NCBI GenBank assembly: GCA_017415995.1
Contig: JAFQDN010000002.1
Span: forward strand, 1-64,000
Direction of reading: 5' to 3'
From: Akkermansia sp.
GTDB taxonomy: Bacteria; Verrucomicrobiota; Verrucomicrobiia; Verrucomicrobiales; Akkermansiaceae
Length of the DNA: 64,000 nucleotides
In this document: positions 38,881 to 47,703 of the stretch, in pieces
Layout: every line of letters starts with the position of its first letter
Numbering within the stretch: position 1 is the stretch's first letter
Notes under the pieces: generated by a model
Databases searched by the model: none
Seen by the model: the letters and a program-made list of their open reading frames with translations, nothing else
Told to the model about the DNA's origin: nothing
Translations under genes and position numbers: made by a program

Positions 38881-39627
38881 ATGAAGAAGGTAAGAATAAA
38901 CTCGCGTGGCGGGTTCACGTTGATGGAGACGTTGCTGGCCTTGGCGTTGGTGGCGACTCTTGTGTCTATTTTCCTGGTTGTATTTGTACCGGCCCGTGGG
39001 ATGGTGCAGAAGTCCTTGGCTCAGCAGGATGCGGAACGTTTAATCGGTGTGTTGCGTTCAGAACTGCGCACCATTCGTAATGATGAGCGCACTACCGGAA
39101 AATCCTCCGAAAACCAGTACAGAACAACTTTCGATAAAGGCTTTTACTGGTTGAAGAAGACAAAGAATCCTGATACCGCCATCATTATCTTTTCGTACCG
39201 TGAGGATTTGAGCAAGAATCCTGACTCTGACGGAGACGGAACCCGTCCTTCCATACCGGCTAAAGAGAGTGTGCCGGGCGAGACTTCCAACCTTATTACC
39301 ATTGCCTGCCCAGTGGATGATAAAGTGCATGCCAAGCACATTCGCGATGCCGTAGGTCCCGTGTACGTTGTGCGCATGACTCAACTTGAGTTCAAACGAG
39401 GCGAGTGGAAAGCCACGGATAAGCCCGGTGTCATTTCCGGCTTCAGCTCCCCCGAGGATTACTTGGAGAAGTGCTCCGAGTTTGAAATCGGTGGCCCTAC
39501 GCTTTTCTTTAAGGCTGAGTTTTTTATGCTTTCCGCGCCGAACCCGGCATTGCTGAAGAATAAGCGCTGGAAGCGACTCGGACAACCTATTTTCTCATCT
39601 GTCATGTCTATCGGCACGTCTGCATGA
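38881..39627 (+). CDS. type IV pilin-like pseudopilin, second of three
   Basis: A 248-residue protein that starts 31 nt after the previous gene. The prepilin leader is MKKVRINSRGG, then FTLMETLLALALVATLVSIFL with Glu at +5. The mature domain is charged with many short strands; I see no recognised functional motif. Together with its two neighbours it makes a minor-pilin-like set resembling GspH/I/J of type II secretion or the verrucomicrobial cassette proteins. Confidence 0.85.
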   Translation: MKKVRINSRGGFTLMETLLALALVATLVSIFLVVFVPARGMVQKSLAQQDAERLIGVLRSELRTIRNDERTTGKSSENQYRTTFDKGFYWLKKTKNPDTAIIIFSYREDLSKNPDSDGDGTRPSIPAKESVPGETSNLITIACPVDDKVHAKHIRDAVGPVYVVRMTQLEFKRGEWKATDKPGVISGFSSPEDYLEKCSEFEIGGPTLFFKAEFFMLSAPNPALLKNKRWKRLGQPIFSSVMSIGTSA

Positions 39628-39658
39628 GTATTCCTTCAACAAAACAAAGGTCTGACAT

Positions 39659-40714
39659 ATGAAAGTTTTTGCAACAGAAAGAAAACGCCGTGGTTTTACG
39701 CTGATAGAATTGCTTACGGCGATGGCGATAACGGCAGTATTGGTGCTTTCCATCATGCAGCTGACAACACAGGGTATTTCTCTGTGGAAGAATGTGAACG
39801 ACGACGTTACCACAACCTCCACGGCTCGCATTGCTCTGCAAACGATGGCTCGCGATTTGGAGTCCTACCAGCTTAAACCCGGTGCTAATGACTACCAGTG
39901 GTTCTACGCCTGCAAAGATGAGGATTCCAATGCCCCGGAAATGCGTGCAAACAGAACACTCGTCCGTAAGAAGAGCAGAAGAAGAGACAAGGAGAAGCCT
40001 AAGGCTTTGTCCTACATCCCGGATTCCGCACGCTTTATTTTCTTTGCCTGCGCTCCGGATCGTAACCCCGCCGTTTCCAGTGATCCCGCTGCTCGTGAGG
40101 GCTATCGTCAAGACCTTGCCAGCGCCAACGACCGCGAGGGTGACCCTTACCTCGGTGATGTGAATGCCATCGGCTATCGTTTGGAGTACAAGGACCACAT
40201 TCAAAATAAGGCTGCCTCGCAGGGGGATACGGGGGTTTATCCTGTGTTCGCCTTGTACCGTAATGTGGTATCTCAGCGCCGTACGTATGAGGAATTGCTG
40301 TGCAATACGGATTTGTATAACTCATACCGTGCTCTGACGAATGATGCTGAGGAGGATATTATTTGTGACAACGTGGTGGAGATGAATCTGACGGTGCACA
40401 TTGAGTATATTTCATCCGAGGCTACTGATAAAAAAGCAGCTGAAAAGCGCATTGCATCTGCAACGGTGATTTCCTCCAACGGCAAGGCAGCCAAGGTTAT
40501 TGTGACGGGAGATTCCGTCATTGTTGATGGCAAGGTGTATGCCAATGCCCGCATCGTATCTGCCAACATATCGGTAACGGTACTGACAGAGGAGGGAGCT
40601 GCTTTGGTGGAGCGTATGCGCCAAGGGAAAGCACGTGCTCCGCAACCTGTGGATTTCTTTGCCAGATATACCCGCCAATTTTCTACCGGCGTTACTTTGC
40701 CGCAACCGTATTGA
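39659..40714 (+). CDS. type IV pilin-like pseudopilin, third of three
   Basis: A 351-residue protein, the largest of the three. The leader MKVFATERKRRG precedes FTLIELLTAMAITAVLVLSI, again with Glu at +5. The length and C-terminal beta-rich domain resemble GspJ/PilW-type minor pilins. It ends 8 nt before the start codon of the lipoate-ligase-like gene, so the pseudopilin run appears to continue into metabolic genes. No secretion ATPase or secretin gene is visible on either side. Confidence 0.85.
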   Translation: MKVFATERKRRGFTLIELLTAMAITAVLVLSIMQLTTQGISLWKNVNDDVTTTSTARIALQTMARDLESYQLKPGANDYQWFYACKDEDSNAPEMRANRTLVRKKSRRRDKEKPKALSYIPDSARFIFFACAPDRNPAVSSDPAAREGYRQDLASANDREGDPYLGDVNAIGYRLEYKDHIQNKAASQGDTGVYPVFALYRNVVSQRRTYEELLCNTDLYNSYRALTNDAEEDIICDNVVEMNLTVHIEYISSEATDKKAAEKRIASATVISSNGKAAKVIVTGDSVIVDGKVYANARIVSANISVTVLTEEGAALVERMRQGKARAPQPVDFFARYTRQFSTGVTLPQPY

Positions 40715-40721
40715 TGCCTGT

Positions 40722-41462
40722 ATGAGCTTTGATATGCAACAACAAATGCCGGATGGACTGCTGCCGCAGTCCATCTGCCTTTGGTGCGACCCGATTGCTC
40801 GCACCGGATATGAGAACATGGCAGCTGATGAGCTGTTGAGCCGACGTCCCGAGGCGTGGCTGCGTGTGTACGGTTGGGCAAAACCGGCGGTGAGTTTCGG
40901 GTATTTTGACTCCACTCCCGTAGCAGCCGCTATTTTCCCGGGAGAAGGGATAGAATACATCCGACGCTGGACAGGAGGCGGAATAGTAGACCACCGCAAA
41001 GGTTATACCTACACCGTGACTTTACCTGCTAAGGAAGGGGTTATTTATCCGCCGGCGGATAAATTGTACAAGTGGATACACGGAGCTTTGGCCGAGGCTC
41101 TTGCCGCTGTAGGTGTAAAGTGTCGCTTGCTGGTGGAAGATGCCCCGGACGGAGGACGCGCCTGTTGGGCAAGCCCCGTTGCAAGTGATATTGTGGATGA
41201 GCTTGGTAACAAATTGGCAGGTGCCGGACAACGCAGATACCGCGGTGCAGTGTTGCACCAGGGACTGATTCAGGAATGTGAGCCGGCAGAGGGCTGGCAA
41301 CAGTTGTTGGCTCAGGCGTTGGCTCCGCATGTTGTGTGCGTAGAGGGGGCTGAGCCTTATCCCGGTTTTACAGATGAAGTACACGAGCTGTGCCGTACCA
41401 AATATTGCACGCCTGAGTGGAATGATGAATCCCACGGCCGTCGTAAACCCTCTCGCTCATGA
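40722..41462 (+). CDS. lipoate-protein ligase A-family protein
   Basis: A 246-residue member of the biotin/lipoate ligase fold. NMAADELLSRRPEAWLRVYGWAKPAVSFGYFD (about residues 26-57) is the N-terminal core; IEYIRRWTGGGIVDH is the diagnostic RRxxGGG loop that binds the lipoyl/octanoyl group; and NKLAGAGQRRYRGAVLHQG includes the conserved Lys and the C-terminal part of the site. The frame is open back to 40635, inside the preceding gene, but the ATG at 40722 gives normal length. Such proteins attach lipoate or octanoate to carrier enzymes, or act as amidotransferases. Its stop overlaps the next start (ATGA). Confidence 0.85.
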   Translation: MSFDMQQQMPDGLLPQSICLWCDPIARTGYENMAADELLSRRPEAWLRVYGWAKPAVSFGYFDSTPVAAAIFPGEGIEYIRRWTGGGIVDHRKGYTYTVTLPAKEGVIYPPADKLYKWIHGALAEALAAVGVKCRLLVEDAPDGGRACWASPVASDIVDELGNKLAGAGQRRYRGAVLHQGLIQECEPAEGWQQLLAQALAPHVVCVEGAEPYPGFTDEVHELCRTKYCTPEWNDESHGRRKPSRS

Positions 41463-42691
41463 TGCCCCCGGAATCCGCATACCGTAACAACGTGGCCGCT
41501 GTGATTATGGATGCGGATGGTTACGTGCTGGTGGGGCGCAAAAAAGCAACAAGCAAATACCTGCATTTCCCCCAAGGAGGTGTCTGTAAAAAAGAAAAAT
41601 TTGAGGATGCTCTGTGGCGCGAGCTGCGAGAGGAGGTCGGATTGGACCGAGCCGGGTTGCAGACTGTTTCACATCTTGCCGGCTTGTGCTATGAATACCG
41701 CAAAAAAAACAAAAAACGCGCAACTTGGAATGGTCAGCTGCAAACGTATTATCTTTTGCGCTGCATGGGAGCTCGTCCGGTTGTGGATAGCCGGAATAGC
41801 CCTGAGTTCGGCGTGTTGGAGTGGGTACACTACAGTAATTTGCATCCGGAGCTTTTTGTGCCGTTCAAACGTGGTGTAGTTGCCACTGTGCTCAATCGCT
41901 TCTTTTCTGAAGCAACACCGGATACCCCGATTACTGACATCCATATGCACTACCTCTTTACTGAGGGCGATTCCCTCAAGAAAATCAGCGCTACGGATCG
42001 CTCTTTTTGTGCAGGCGGTAAGGATGATGTGCTGCCTCAATTCCAAGATTTGAAAAAGCGCATACGTTCTGCTCGCAAGGAAGAAGAAAAACTGTGCGCG
42101 CAATACGGGATTGCGCCCTTACGAACACTTGTCATCCTGCATGATGCTGAGGGTGCGTCATCCAAGCGAAGGATGAAGTGTTTGCGCCACTTGGCGGAGC
42201 TGTTTGACCCGTTAAGTACAGAGGTGCAGAGACCTATCGGAATAGAAAATCTAACGGAGCAGGGGCGTTGTTTTACGCCGTGTTTGCCTTATATGTTACC
42301 GGCGCGCGGGGAGGTGTTACTGACTGCTGAAACAGCTTATCAAGTGTCACATTTGCCGGAATTTGCTGAGAATTATTTGCCTCACTTGGCTGATTTTGAA
42401 CGCTTATTGCAGTCTGAGGGAACTTGTGTGCTGAAATTTTATCTGCAAGTGTCACCGGAACAGAGTTCTCATTCTGACTTTGATGAACAAACCGAATTAC
42501 AGGAATCGGTGCTGCGAGCAACAGCCGATGCCGCGCCTTGGTTCATTGTTCCGGCGGAAAAAAAATGGTACCGTGATTTTGTGATAGCTTCCATCGTGGC
42601 TCAACTGTTGGAAAAACGCCTACATGCCCTCCGAAATGCCGATTCCTGCACGTTCCGGCCCAAAAAATGCGCCCAAGATGGCTTAATGTAA
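41459..42691 (+). CDS. Nudix hydrolase fused to a degenerate PPK2-like domain
   Basis: A 410-residue two-domain protein. Residues 1-150 are a Nudix hydrolase close to RppH: LHFPQGG is followed by the complete box G40-x5-E46-x7-RELREEVGL. RppH removes pyrophosphate from 5' ends of RNA or dinucleoside polyphosphates. Residues 165-400 match the polyphosphate kinase 2 layout: a helical lead-in (FQDLKKRIRSARKEEEKL), the strand RTLVILHDAEGASSKRRMK where PPK2 has GxDxxGK, LDPLSTEVQRPIG, LPARGEVLLTAETAY where PPK2 has rGeivlFxRSxY, DFERLLQSEGTCVLKFYLQVS, and APWFIVPAEKKW. Both nucleotide and phosphate motifs are damaged, so this half is probably non-catalytic. It is the last gene of the pseudopilin-ligase run. 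Confidence 0.75.
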   Translation: MMPPESAYRNNVAAVIMDADGYVLVGRKKATSKYLHFPQGGVCKKEKFEDALWRELREEVGLDRAGLQTVSHLAGLCYEYRKKNKKRATWNGQLQTYYLLRCMGARPVVDSRNSPEFGVLEWVHYSNLHPELFVPFKRGVVATVLNRFFSEATPDTPITDIHMHYLFTEGDSLKKISATDRSFCAGGKDDVLPQFQDLKKRIRSARKEEEKLCAQYGIAPLRTLVILHDAEGASSKRRMKCLRHLAELFDPLSTEVQRPIGIENLTEQGRCFTPCLPYMLPARGEVLLTAETAYQVSHLPEFAENYLPHLADFERLLQSEGTCVLKFYLQVSPEQSSHSDFDEQTELQESVLRATADAAPWFIVPAEKKWYRDFVIASIVAQLLEKRLHALRNADSCTFRPKKCAQDGLM

Positions 42692-42724
42692 GAAAATATA
42701 CTCGCCATACGGCGTTGCTCGTGG

Positions 42725-42730
42725 TATAGT
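42725..42730 (+). promoter_or_regulatory. -10 box of asnS
   Basis: TATAGT (5 of 6) ends 6 nt before the asnS ATG. There is no good -35 box at 16-18 nt. The predicted start of transcription falls on the start codon, and no Shine-Dalgarno sequence is present. Confidence 0.45.
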
Positions 42731-42736
42731 GTTGCT

Positions 42737-44101
42737 ATGAAAAGAACTCTGGTAAAGCATGCGTTGGCCAGTGAGACCTCGCAGGATTCTATTCTTGTCG
42801 AGGGCTGGGTGCGTACCCGCCGTGATTCTAAGGCTTTCTCTTTCTTGGAGATTAATGATGGTACCAGTTTGGCTTCCATTCAGGTTATTGCTGATGCCGG
42901 CATCCCCGGTTATGAAAATATCGGCAAAATGACGACCGGCTCTTCCGTTTCCGTTCTGGGGCGTTTGGTTGAAAGCCCGGGTAAACAGAAGTGGGAAATT
43001 CAGGCCGAATCCATCTCGTTGGTCGGTGGTTCCCCTGAGTCATATCCCTTGCAAAAGAAAGGTCATTCCCCGGAGTTCTTGAGAACCATTGCTCATTTGC
43101 GCCCGCGTACCAACCTGTTCGGTGCCGTGTTCCGTACCCGTTCCCGTATTGCTGCTGCGGTACATAAGTTCTTCTTGGATAGAGATTTTGTGTGGGTGCA
43201 TACTCCCATCATCACGGCATCTGATTGCGAAGGAGCCGGAGAAATGTTCCATGTGACTACGCTCGACCCGCTTGCTGAAAATAAGAGTTACGATAAAGAC
43301 TTCTTTGGCAAACCTGCCAGTCTTACCGTTTCCGGGCAGTTGGAGGGCGAGACTTTTGCCTGCGCCCTCAGCAATATCTATACCTTCGGTCCCACTTTCC
43401 GAGCAGAAAACAGCAATACAACACGCCACGCTGCCGAATTCTGGATGATTGAGCCCGAAATTGCTTTCTGTGACATTTTCGGTGATATGGATGTTGCAGA
43501 GGCTTTCATCAAGCACATTGCCGATACGATGTTGGCTGATGCAAGCGGTGATTTTGATTTCTTCTGCAAGTTTGTGGATAAAGGCTTGCGCGCTCGCTTA
43601 GAAGAAGTCAGCAAGAAACCGTTTGTACGTTGCTCATACACCGAGGCTATTGATATTATGCTTGCCAGCGGAGAAAAGTTTGAATATCCTCCGTACTGGG
43701 GTATGGATTTGCAGAGTGAGCACGAACGCTTCCTGACGGAGCGCCACTTCAAGTGCCCCGTCATTGTCTACAATTATCCCAAGGAAATCAAGCCGTTCTA
43801 TATGCGCCTCAATGATGACGGTAAGACGGTGACTGCCATGGATGTGCTTGTCCCCGGTATCGGAGAAATCATTGGTGGCAGCCAGCGCGAAGAACGCTTG
43901 GAGGTGTTGGAAGGCAATATTGAGCGTTTGGGGATGGATGCAGAAGCCTATTATTGGTACAATGACCTCCGTCGCTACGGTACTGTGCCCCATGCCGGGT
44001 TCGGTGTCGGGTTCGAGCGCCTCATCATGTTTGTGACCGGCGTTCAGAATATTCGCGACGTCCTGCCGTATCCGCGTACTCCCCGTAATTGCGAATTCTG
44101 A
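42737..44101 (+). CDS. asnS: asparaginyl-tRNA synthetase
   Basis: 454 residues, normal for a class IIb synthetase that charges tRNA-Asn. The N-terminal OB fold ([20 protein letters not shown]) binds the anticodon. Motif 2 is [20 protein letters not shown], and motif 3 is [17 protein letters not shown]. Relative to aspartyl enzymes, the [16 protein letters not shown] context is specific for AsnRS. Codon use is regular and biased towards common codons, which fits a well-expressed gene. It stands alone between its own -10 box and the promoter of the ROK-like gene. Confidence 0.97.
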   Translation: MKRTLVKHALASETSQDSILVEGWVRTRRDSKAFSFLEINDGTSLASIQVIADAGIPGYENIGKMTTGSSVSVLGRLVESPGKQKWEIQAESISLVGGSPESYPLQKKGHSPEFLRTIAHLRPRTNLFGAVFRTRSRIAAAVHKFFLDRDFVWVHTPIITASDCEGAGEMFHVTTLDPLAENKSYDKDFFGKPASLTVSGQLEGETFACALSNIYTFGPTFRAENSNTTRHAAEFWMIEPEIAFCDIFGDMDVAEAFIKHIADTMLADASGDFDFFCKFVDKGLRARLEEVSKKPFVRCSYTEAIDIMLASGEKFEYPPYWGMDLQSEHERFLTERHFKCPVIVYNYPKEIKPFYMRLNDDGKTVTAMDVLVPGIGEIIGGSQREERLEVLEGNIERLGMDAEAYYWYNDLRRYGTVPHAGFGVGFERLIMFVTGVQNIRDVLPYPRTPRNCEF

Positions 44102-44131
44102 TGATTCCGGCTCATAAATGCTTTTTTTAGC

Positions 44132-44160
44132 TTGTCAGAACCCGTTTTTAATGCTATAAG
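44132..44160 (+). promoter_or_regulatory. promoter of the ROK-like kinase gene
   Basis: TTGTCA (5 of 6), 17-nt spacer, TATAAG (5 of 6). Transcription would begin near 44167, about 8 nt before the ATG at 44175. Confidence 0.65.
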
Positions 44161-44174
44161 AAACAAGTAACGTT

Positions 44175-45572
44175 ATGAATATTCAACCGAAATTCACTCC
44201 CGTGCTCGATCCGGACTTCGTTGCTCCGGTACTTTGGAACAAGGCTTTTGAGGACAAGGTGGCCGCAACCCCCGGTTCTCACGCCATTGACATTGCTCTC
44301 ACTCGTATGGACGGAACCTGCTTCCGCTGGAGCGGTAAGGTGCTTCCCTCTTCCGAGGAGAATGATGTTCTGAACAATCAGTACATCGAGCGTATTGTTA
44401 AGTTCCTTCTTTGGATGAAGGGTGGCTGCACCATCATGGTGGCCGGTGATGATAAGATTGCTGACATGTTGGCTGCAACTTATTGCGCAGGCGGTGCTCG
44501 TGAGTTCGACTGGGACTTCATCGGCAAGAAAATATATGATCGCCCCATCGAGGTGGTGAAGGTTGCTTGCCCCTGTGAGCTCCCCGCTGAAAATTCCACG
44601 TCCGTTTCCTTAGGTCGCAATTTGGACGGCTACCGCATTGGCTTTGACCTCGGTGGTTCCGATCGTAAGTGCGCCGCTGTTATCAATGGTGAAGTTGTGT
44701 ACTCCGAGGAGGTGGTGTGGGATCCCTACCACCAGACGGACCCCAACTATCAGCTGGAAGGTGTGCATGATTCCTTGGAGCGCGCTGCTAAGCACCTGCC
44801 GCAGGTGGATGCCATCGGTGGCTCCGCTGCCGGTGTGTACGTGAACAGCGAGCCCCGCGTAGGCTCCCTCTTCCGCGGTATTGCTCAGGATGACTTCGTG
44901 AATGTGATTCGTCCCATGTTCAAAACCCTCAAAGACCGCTGGAGCAAGATTCAGGGTAAGGAGGTTCCCTTTGAAGTGGTGAACGACGGTGAGGTGACTG
45001 CTCTTGCCGGAGCCATGGGGATGAATGATGATGCCGTGCTCGGCATCGCCATGGGTACTTCTCTTGCTGCCGGTTATGTTGATCCTGAGGGTCACATTAT
45101 GCCTTGGCTCAATGAGCTTGCTTTCGTTCCCGTTGACTACCAGGAAGATGGCGGTGTAGACGAGTGGTCTAAGGATAAGGGTGTGGGTGCTATGTACTTC
45201 TCCCAGCAGGCCGTTGCTCGTCTTGCTCCCCGCGCCGGTTTTGACTTCGGTGCTATGCCCTATCCTGAGCAGCTCAAGAAGGTGCAGGCCGCGATGGCTG
45301 AGGGGGATGAGCGCGCTTCCCGTATTTACGAGACCATCGGTGTGGAGTTCGGTTACACCATCGCTTATTTCTCCAAGTTCTACGCACTGCGCAACCTCCT
45401 GTTCTTGGGCCGCGTAGCCACCGGTACCGGTGGTCAGCTGATTATTGACAAGGCAAACGAGGTGCTTTCCAAGGAGTTCCCGGAGCTCGCCATTACTCTG
45501 TGCGTGCCGGATGAGAAGACCAAGCGTCACGGGCAAGCTGTTGCAGCAGCATCGCTTCCCAAGCTCGGCTGA
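44175..45572 (+). CDS. ROK/hexokinase-fold protein with N-terminal extension
   Basis: A 465-residue protein. From about residue 150 it has the ASKHA sugar-kinase fold: YRIGFDLGGSDRKCAAVING is the ATP phosphate 1 motif, VDAIGGSAAGVYV follows, PFEVVNDGEVTALAGAMG carries the probable catalytic Asp, GIAMGTSLAAGYVD is phosphate 2, and LFLGRVATGTGGQLI is the adenosine region. Residues 1-150 are an extra domain not found in ordinary ROK glucokinases. Codon use is very even and C/T-ending, like asnS, suggesting high expression. It has a strong promoter and a strong terminator, so it is monocistronic. Substrate unknown; a glucose or N-acetylhexosamine kinase is plausible. Confidence 0.7.
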   Translation: MNIQPKFTPVLDPDFVAPVLWNKAFEDKVAATPGSHAIDIALTRMDGTCFRWSGKVLPSSEENDVLNNQYIERIVKFLLWMKGGCTIMVAGDDKIADMLAATYCAGGAREFDWDFIGKKIYDRPIEVVKVACPCELPAENSTSVSLGRNLDGYRIGFDLGGSDRKCAAVINGEVVYSEEVVWDPYHQTDPNYQLEGVHDSLERAAKHLPQVDAIGGSAAGVYVNSEPRVGSLFRGIAQDDFVNVIRPMFKTLKDRWSKIQGKEVPFEVVNDGEVTALAGAMGMNDDAVLGIAMGTSLAAGYVDPEGHIMPWLNELAFVPVDYQEDGGVDEWSKDKGVGAMYFSQQAVARLAPRAGFDFGAMPYPEQLKKVQAAMAEGDERASRIYETIGVEFGYTIAYFSKFYALRNLLFLGRVATGTGGQLIIDKANEVLSKEFPELAITLCVPDEKTKRHGQAVAAASLPKLG

Positions 45573-45593
45573 AATTGATTTGTTATAGCTAAC

Positions 45594-45632
45594 AGAGCCG
45601 TGCAGGAAGCACATGCCTGCACGGCTCTTTTT
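45594..45632 (+). terminator. intrinsic terminator of the ROK-like gene
   Basis: AGAGCCGTGCAGG pairs perfectly with CCTGCACGGCTCT across an 8-nt loop and is followed by TTTT. It lies 21 nt after the stop codon. Confidence 0.9.
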
Positions 45633-45669
45633 GTAAAAATTAACCACGGTTCACCATTCATACAAAAAA

Positions 45670-47703
45670 ATGAATCATAAGCCTGAAATCTGGCGTTGTC
45701 CGCAATGCGGCACGGAATTGGACATCAGTGCACTTGGCTTTTATGCAGAGGTGAACTGCCCCGGCTGTGGGCATGCGGATCATGTGCACACCTTGTTAGC
45801 GAATTTTCGCATTGAAGGCTTACTCGGAATCGGCGGCATGAGTGTTGTGTTGCGTGGGCGAGATGTAGTACTCAATCGTCCGGTAGCCATCAAGGTTCTC
45901 AATGAGACCTACCGCAACCAGCCGGAACGCATTGCCCGTTTTGAGAATGAGTGTTCCATGATGGCTAAAGTGCACCATGAAAACGTGGTGTCCGTGTATT
46001 CTGCCGGCTGGGCGCGCGGGCAATTTTATATTGCCATGGAGTTGGTAAACGGTAAAAATCTGGAGTCCGTTGTCACACCTCGCGAGCCCCTCAAGCCCCT
46101 GCGCGCGTTGGAAATTACCACTCAAATCGTTAAAGGTTTGGAGGCTGCTCACAATGCGGGCTTGTTGCACCGCGATATGAAACCGGGCAATGTCATCATC
46201 ACCACCCAAGGTCAAGCCAAGGTGTTGGATTTTGGCCTGGCTCAGGGGCGCTCTGAAGGGGATTCCGAGGAAATCATATGGGCAACCCCTTATTATGTGC
46301 CACCGGAGACATTGCAGCGCAGTGCGGAGGATGCCCGTACAGATATATACGCACTGGGTATGACCCTGCGTTACCTGCTTACCGGTGAGGAAAAGCTCCC
46401 GGGCTCACCGTCTTCCGTGAGTGCTTTATTGGAGGCAAAGTATCAGTTAGCACCTTTTGCGCATGTTATGCCGCGTGCAGAGGAATGCCTTTGCGACTTG
46501 GTGGACCGCATGACGGCATTCAACCCTGAAGACCGCCATGACAATTATGCGGATTTGTTGCAAGAGCTCAAGGAGGTGCAGGAAACCATCAAAAATGTGC
46601 ATGCGGAAAACGTTTCACCGCGTTTGCGCCGCCGCCGCTATCGCAATAGGTTGGTTTGGGGGGTATCTGCCTTGCTTTTAGGGGGACTCAGTTTTTTCCT
46701 TTGCCGTTCGCTCGGCACTCCCTCCGCACAACGTGCTCTTGTTAAAGAACAGACAATCAATGCAAAAACGTTTGTTTTTGCCGGTGAACCGGAGTTGCAC
46801 AGTGCCACCAATGCCATTGCCAAAGGTAAGTGGAAAACTGCAGAGCAATCCCTTAATCGACTTTACGGTAAGGAGACGGAGCCTACCATAGCTGCATGGG
46901 GTGCGTTGCATTTTGCCTGCCTCTCTTACCTGAAAGGCAACGGCTCTGACGATGTAGATAAGCATTTGACTGCCTTTAACGCAGCGTTGGCGAGGGATGA
47001 TGCCAATCCGGCCGGCAAGGAGATTATGGATCAGCTGCGTGTTGTGCCGAGTGCGTTGCAGAATCCCTCGGAAATGTCCAAGATTTCAGACCACCGCATA
47101 CTCGGACTTACCTATTGTCTGCTCGTGCGCACTCTGTTGAGCGATGGCAACCCGAGTGAGGCCAGAAGAACGATTCAGAAGGCTAGGGATTCTTTTTTAC
47201 GCTGTCGTGAGGCTGCATATAAAGAATCATTCGCGGAATTGACCAAAAACATCGAGGCTGCGTATGCGCATGCTTTCGTTAATTCCGGACGAGATGAGGC
47301 CGTGTGCCATATGCTCAACCATGAGTATGATAAAGCGGAACTCTGCTGGAAAGCCCTGAGCGAATCATGCAGCACTGATGATAGCCGTCGCGAGGAAATG
47401 TTGGTGATGGCGGAAGTTTGTGCCGTAGCCGTGGAAATGCAAAGTGCGTTGGAGCGCAAGCTGGGGAAGGATTGTTTTCTGCCCGGGGAGGAACCGGATG
47501 CTTTTTTCAAAAAATGCAAGGAATCCACGAATATTCCTACGGAGCGCCTAGCAGAGCTTCATTCTTTGCTTTATTTGGTGCGTTGTGATTATAAAAACGC
47601 ATTTGACAAGAATCCCTATCGCAATGTGGAGAAGAGCAATGAGCCCTTTGCTGTGATGATGCGCGATTGGAAAACTCGGCTTGCTCCTTACATGAATGAG
47701 TAG
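45670..47703 (+). CDS. transmembrane Ser/Thr protein kinase with N-terminal zinc ribbon
   Basis: A 677-residue protein. Residues 10-34 form a zinc ribbon (CPQC at 10-13 and CPGC at 31-34). The PknB-type kinase domain (about 45-320) is complete: LLGIGGMSVVLRG glycine loop, RPVAIKVLN lysine, LLHRDMKPGNVII catalytic loop, VLDFGLAQG DFG motif, and ATPYYVPPE activation-segment end. One membrane span follows at about 330-350 (LVWGVSALLLGGLSFFLC), then about 320 residues of helical repeat-like sequence outside the cytoplasm. It probably senses something through the outer helical part and phosphorylates cytoplasmic targets. Its last 16 bases overlap the end of priA, which runs in the opposite direction. 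Confidence 0.9.
   Translation: MNHKPEIWRCPQCGTELDISALGFYAEVNCPGCGHADHVHTLLANFRIEGLLGIGGMSVVLRGRDVVLNRPVAIKVLNETYRNQPERIARFENECSMMAKVHHENVVSVYSAGWARGQFYIAMELVNGKNLESVVTPREPLKPLRALEITTQIVKGLEAAHNAGLLHRDMKPGNVIITTQGQAKVLDFGLAQGRSEGDSEEIIWATPYYVPPETLQRSAEDARTDIYALGMTLRYLLTGEEKLPGSPSSVSALLEAKYQLAPFAHVMPRAEECLCDLVDRMTAFNPEDRHDNYADLLQELKEVQETIKNVHAENVSPRLRRRRYRNRLVWGVSALLLGGLSFFLCRSLGTPSAQRALVKEQTINAKTFVFAGEPELHSATNAIAKGKWKTAEQSLNRLYGKETEPTIAAWGALHFACLSYLKGNGSDDVDKHLTAFNAALARDDANPAGKEIMDQLRVVPSALQNPSEMSKISDHRILGLTYCLLVRTLLSDGNPSEARRTIQKARDSFLRCREAAYKESFAELTKNIEAAYAHAFVNSGRDEAVCHMLNHEYDKAELCWKALSESCSTDDSRREEMLVMAEVCAVAVEMQSALERKLGKDCFLPGEEPDAFFKKCKESTNIPTERLAELHSLLYLVRCDYKNAFDKNPYRNVEKSNEPFAVMMRDWKTRLAPYMNE

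Noticed and set aside
40635-40721. Upstream extension of the lipoate-ligase-like frame
   Set aside because: It lies inside the third pseudopilin gene and precedes the family's normal N-terminus; the ATG at 40722 fits better.
44610-45647. 345-codon minus-strand frame opposite the ROK-like gene
   Set aside because: It is antisense to a gene with clear motifs, promoter and terminator; its His-rich composition is typical of a reverse-frame shadow.
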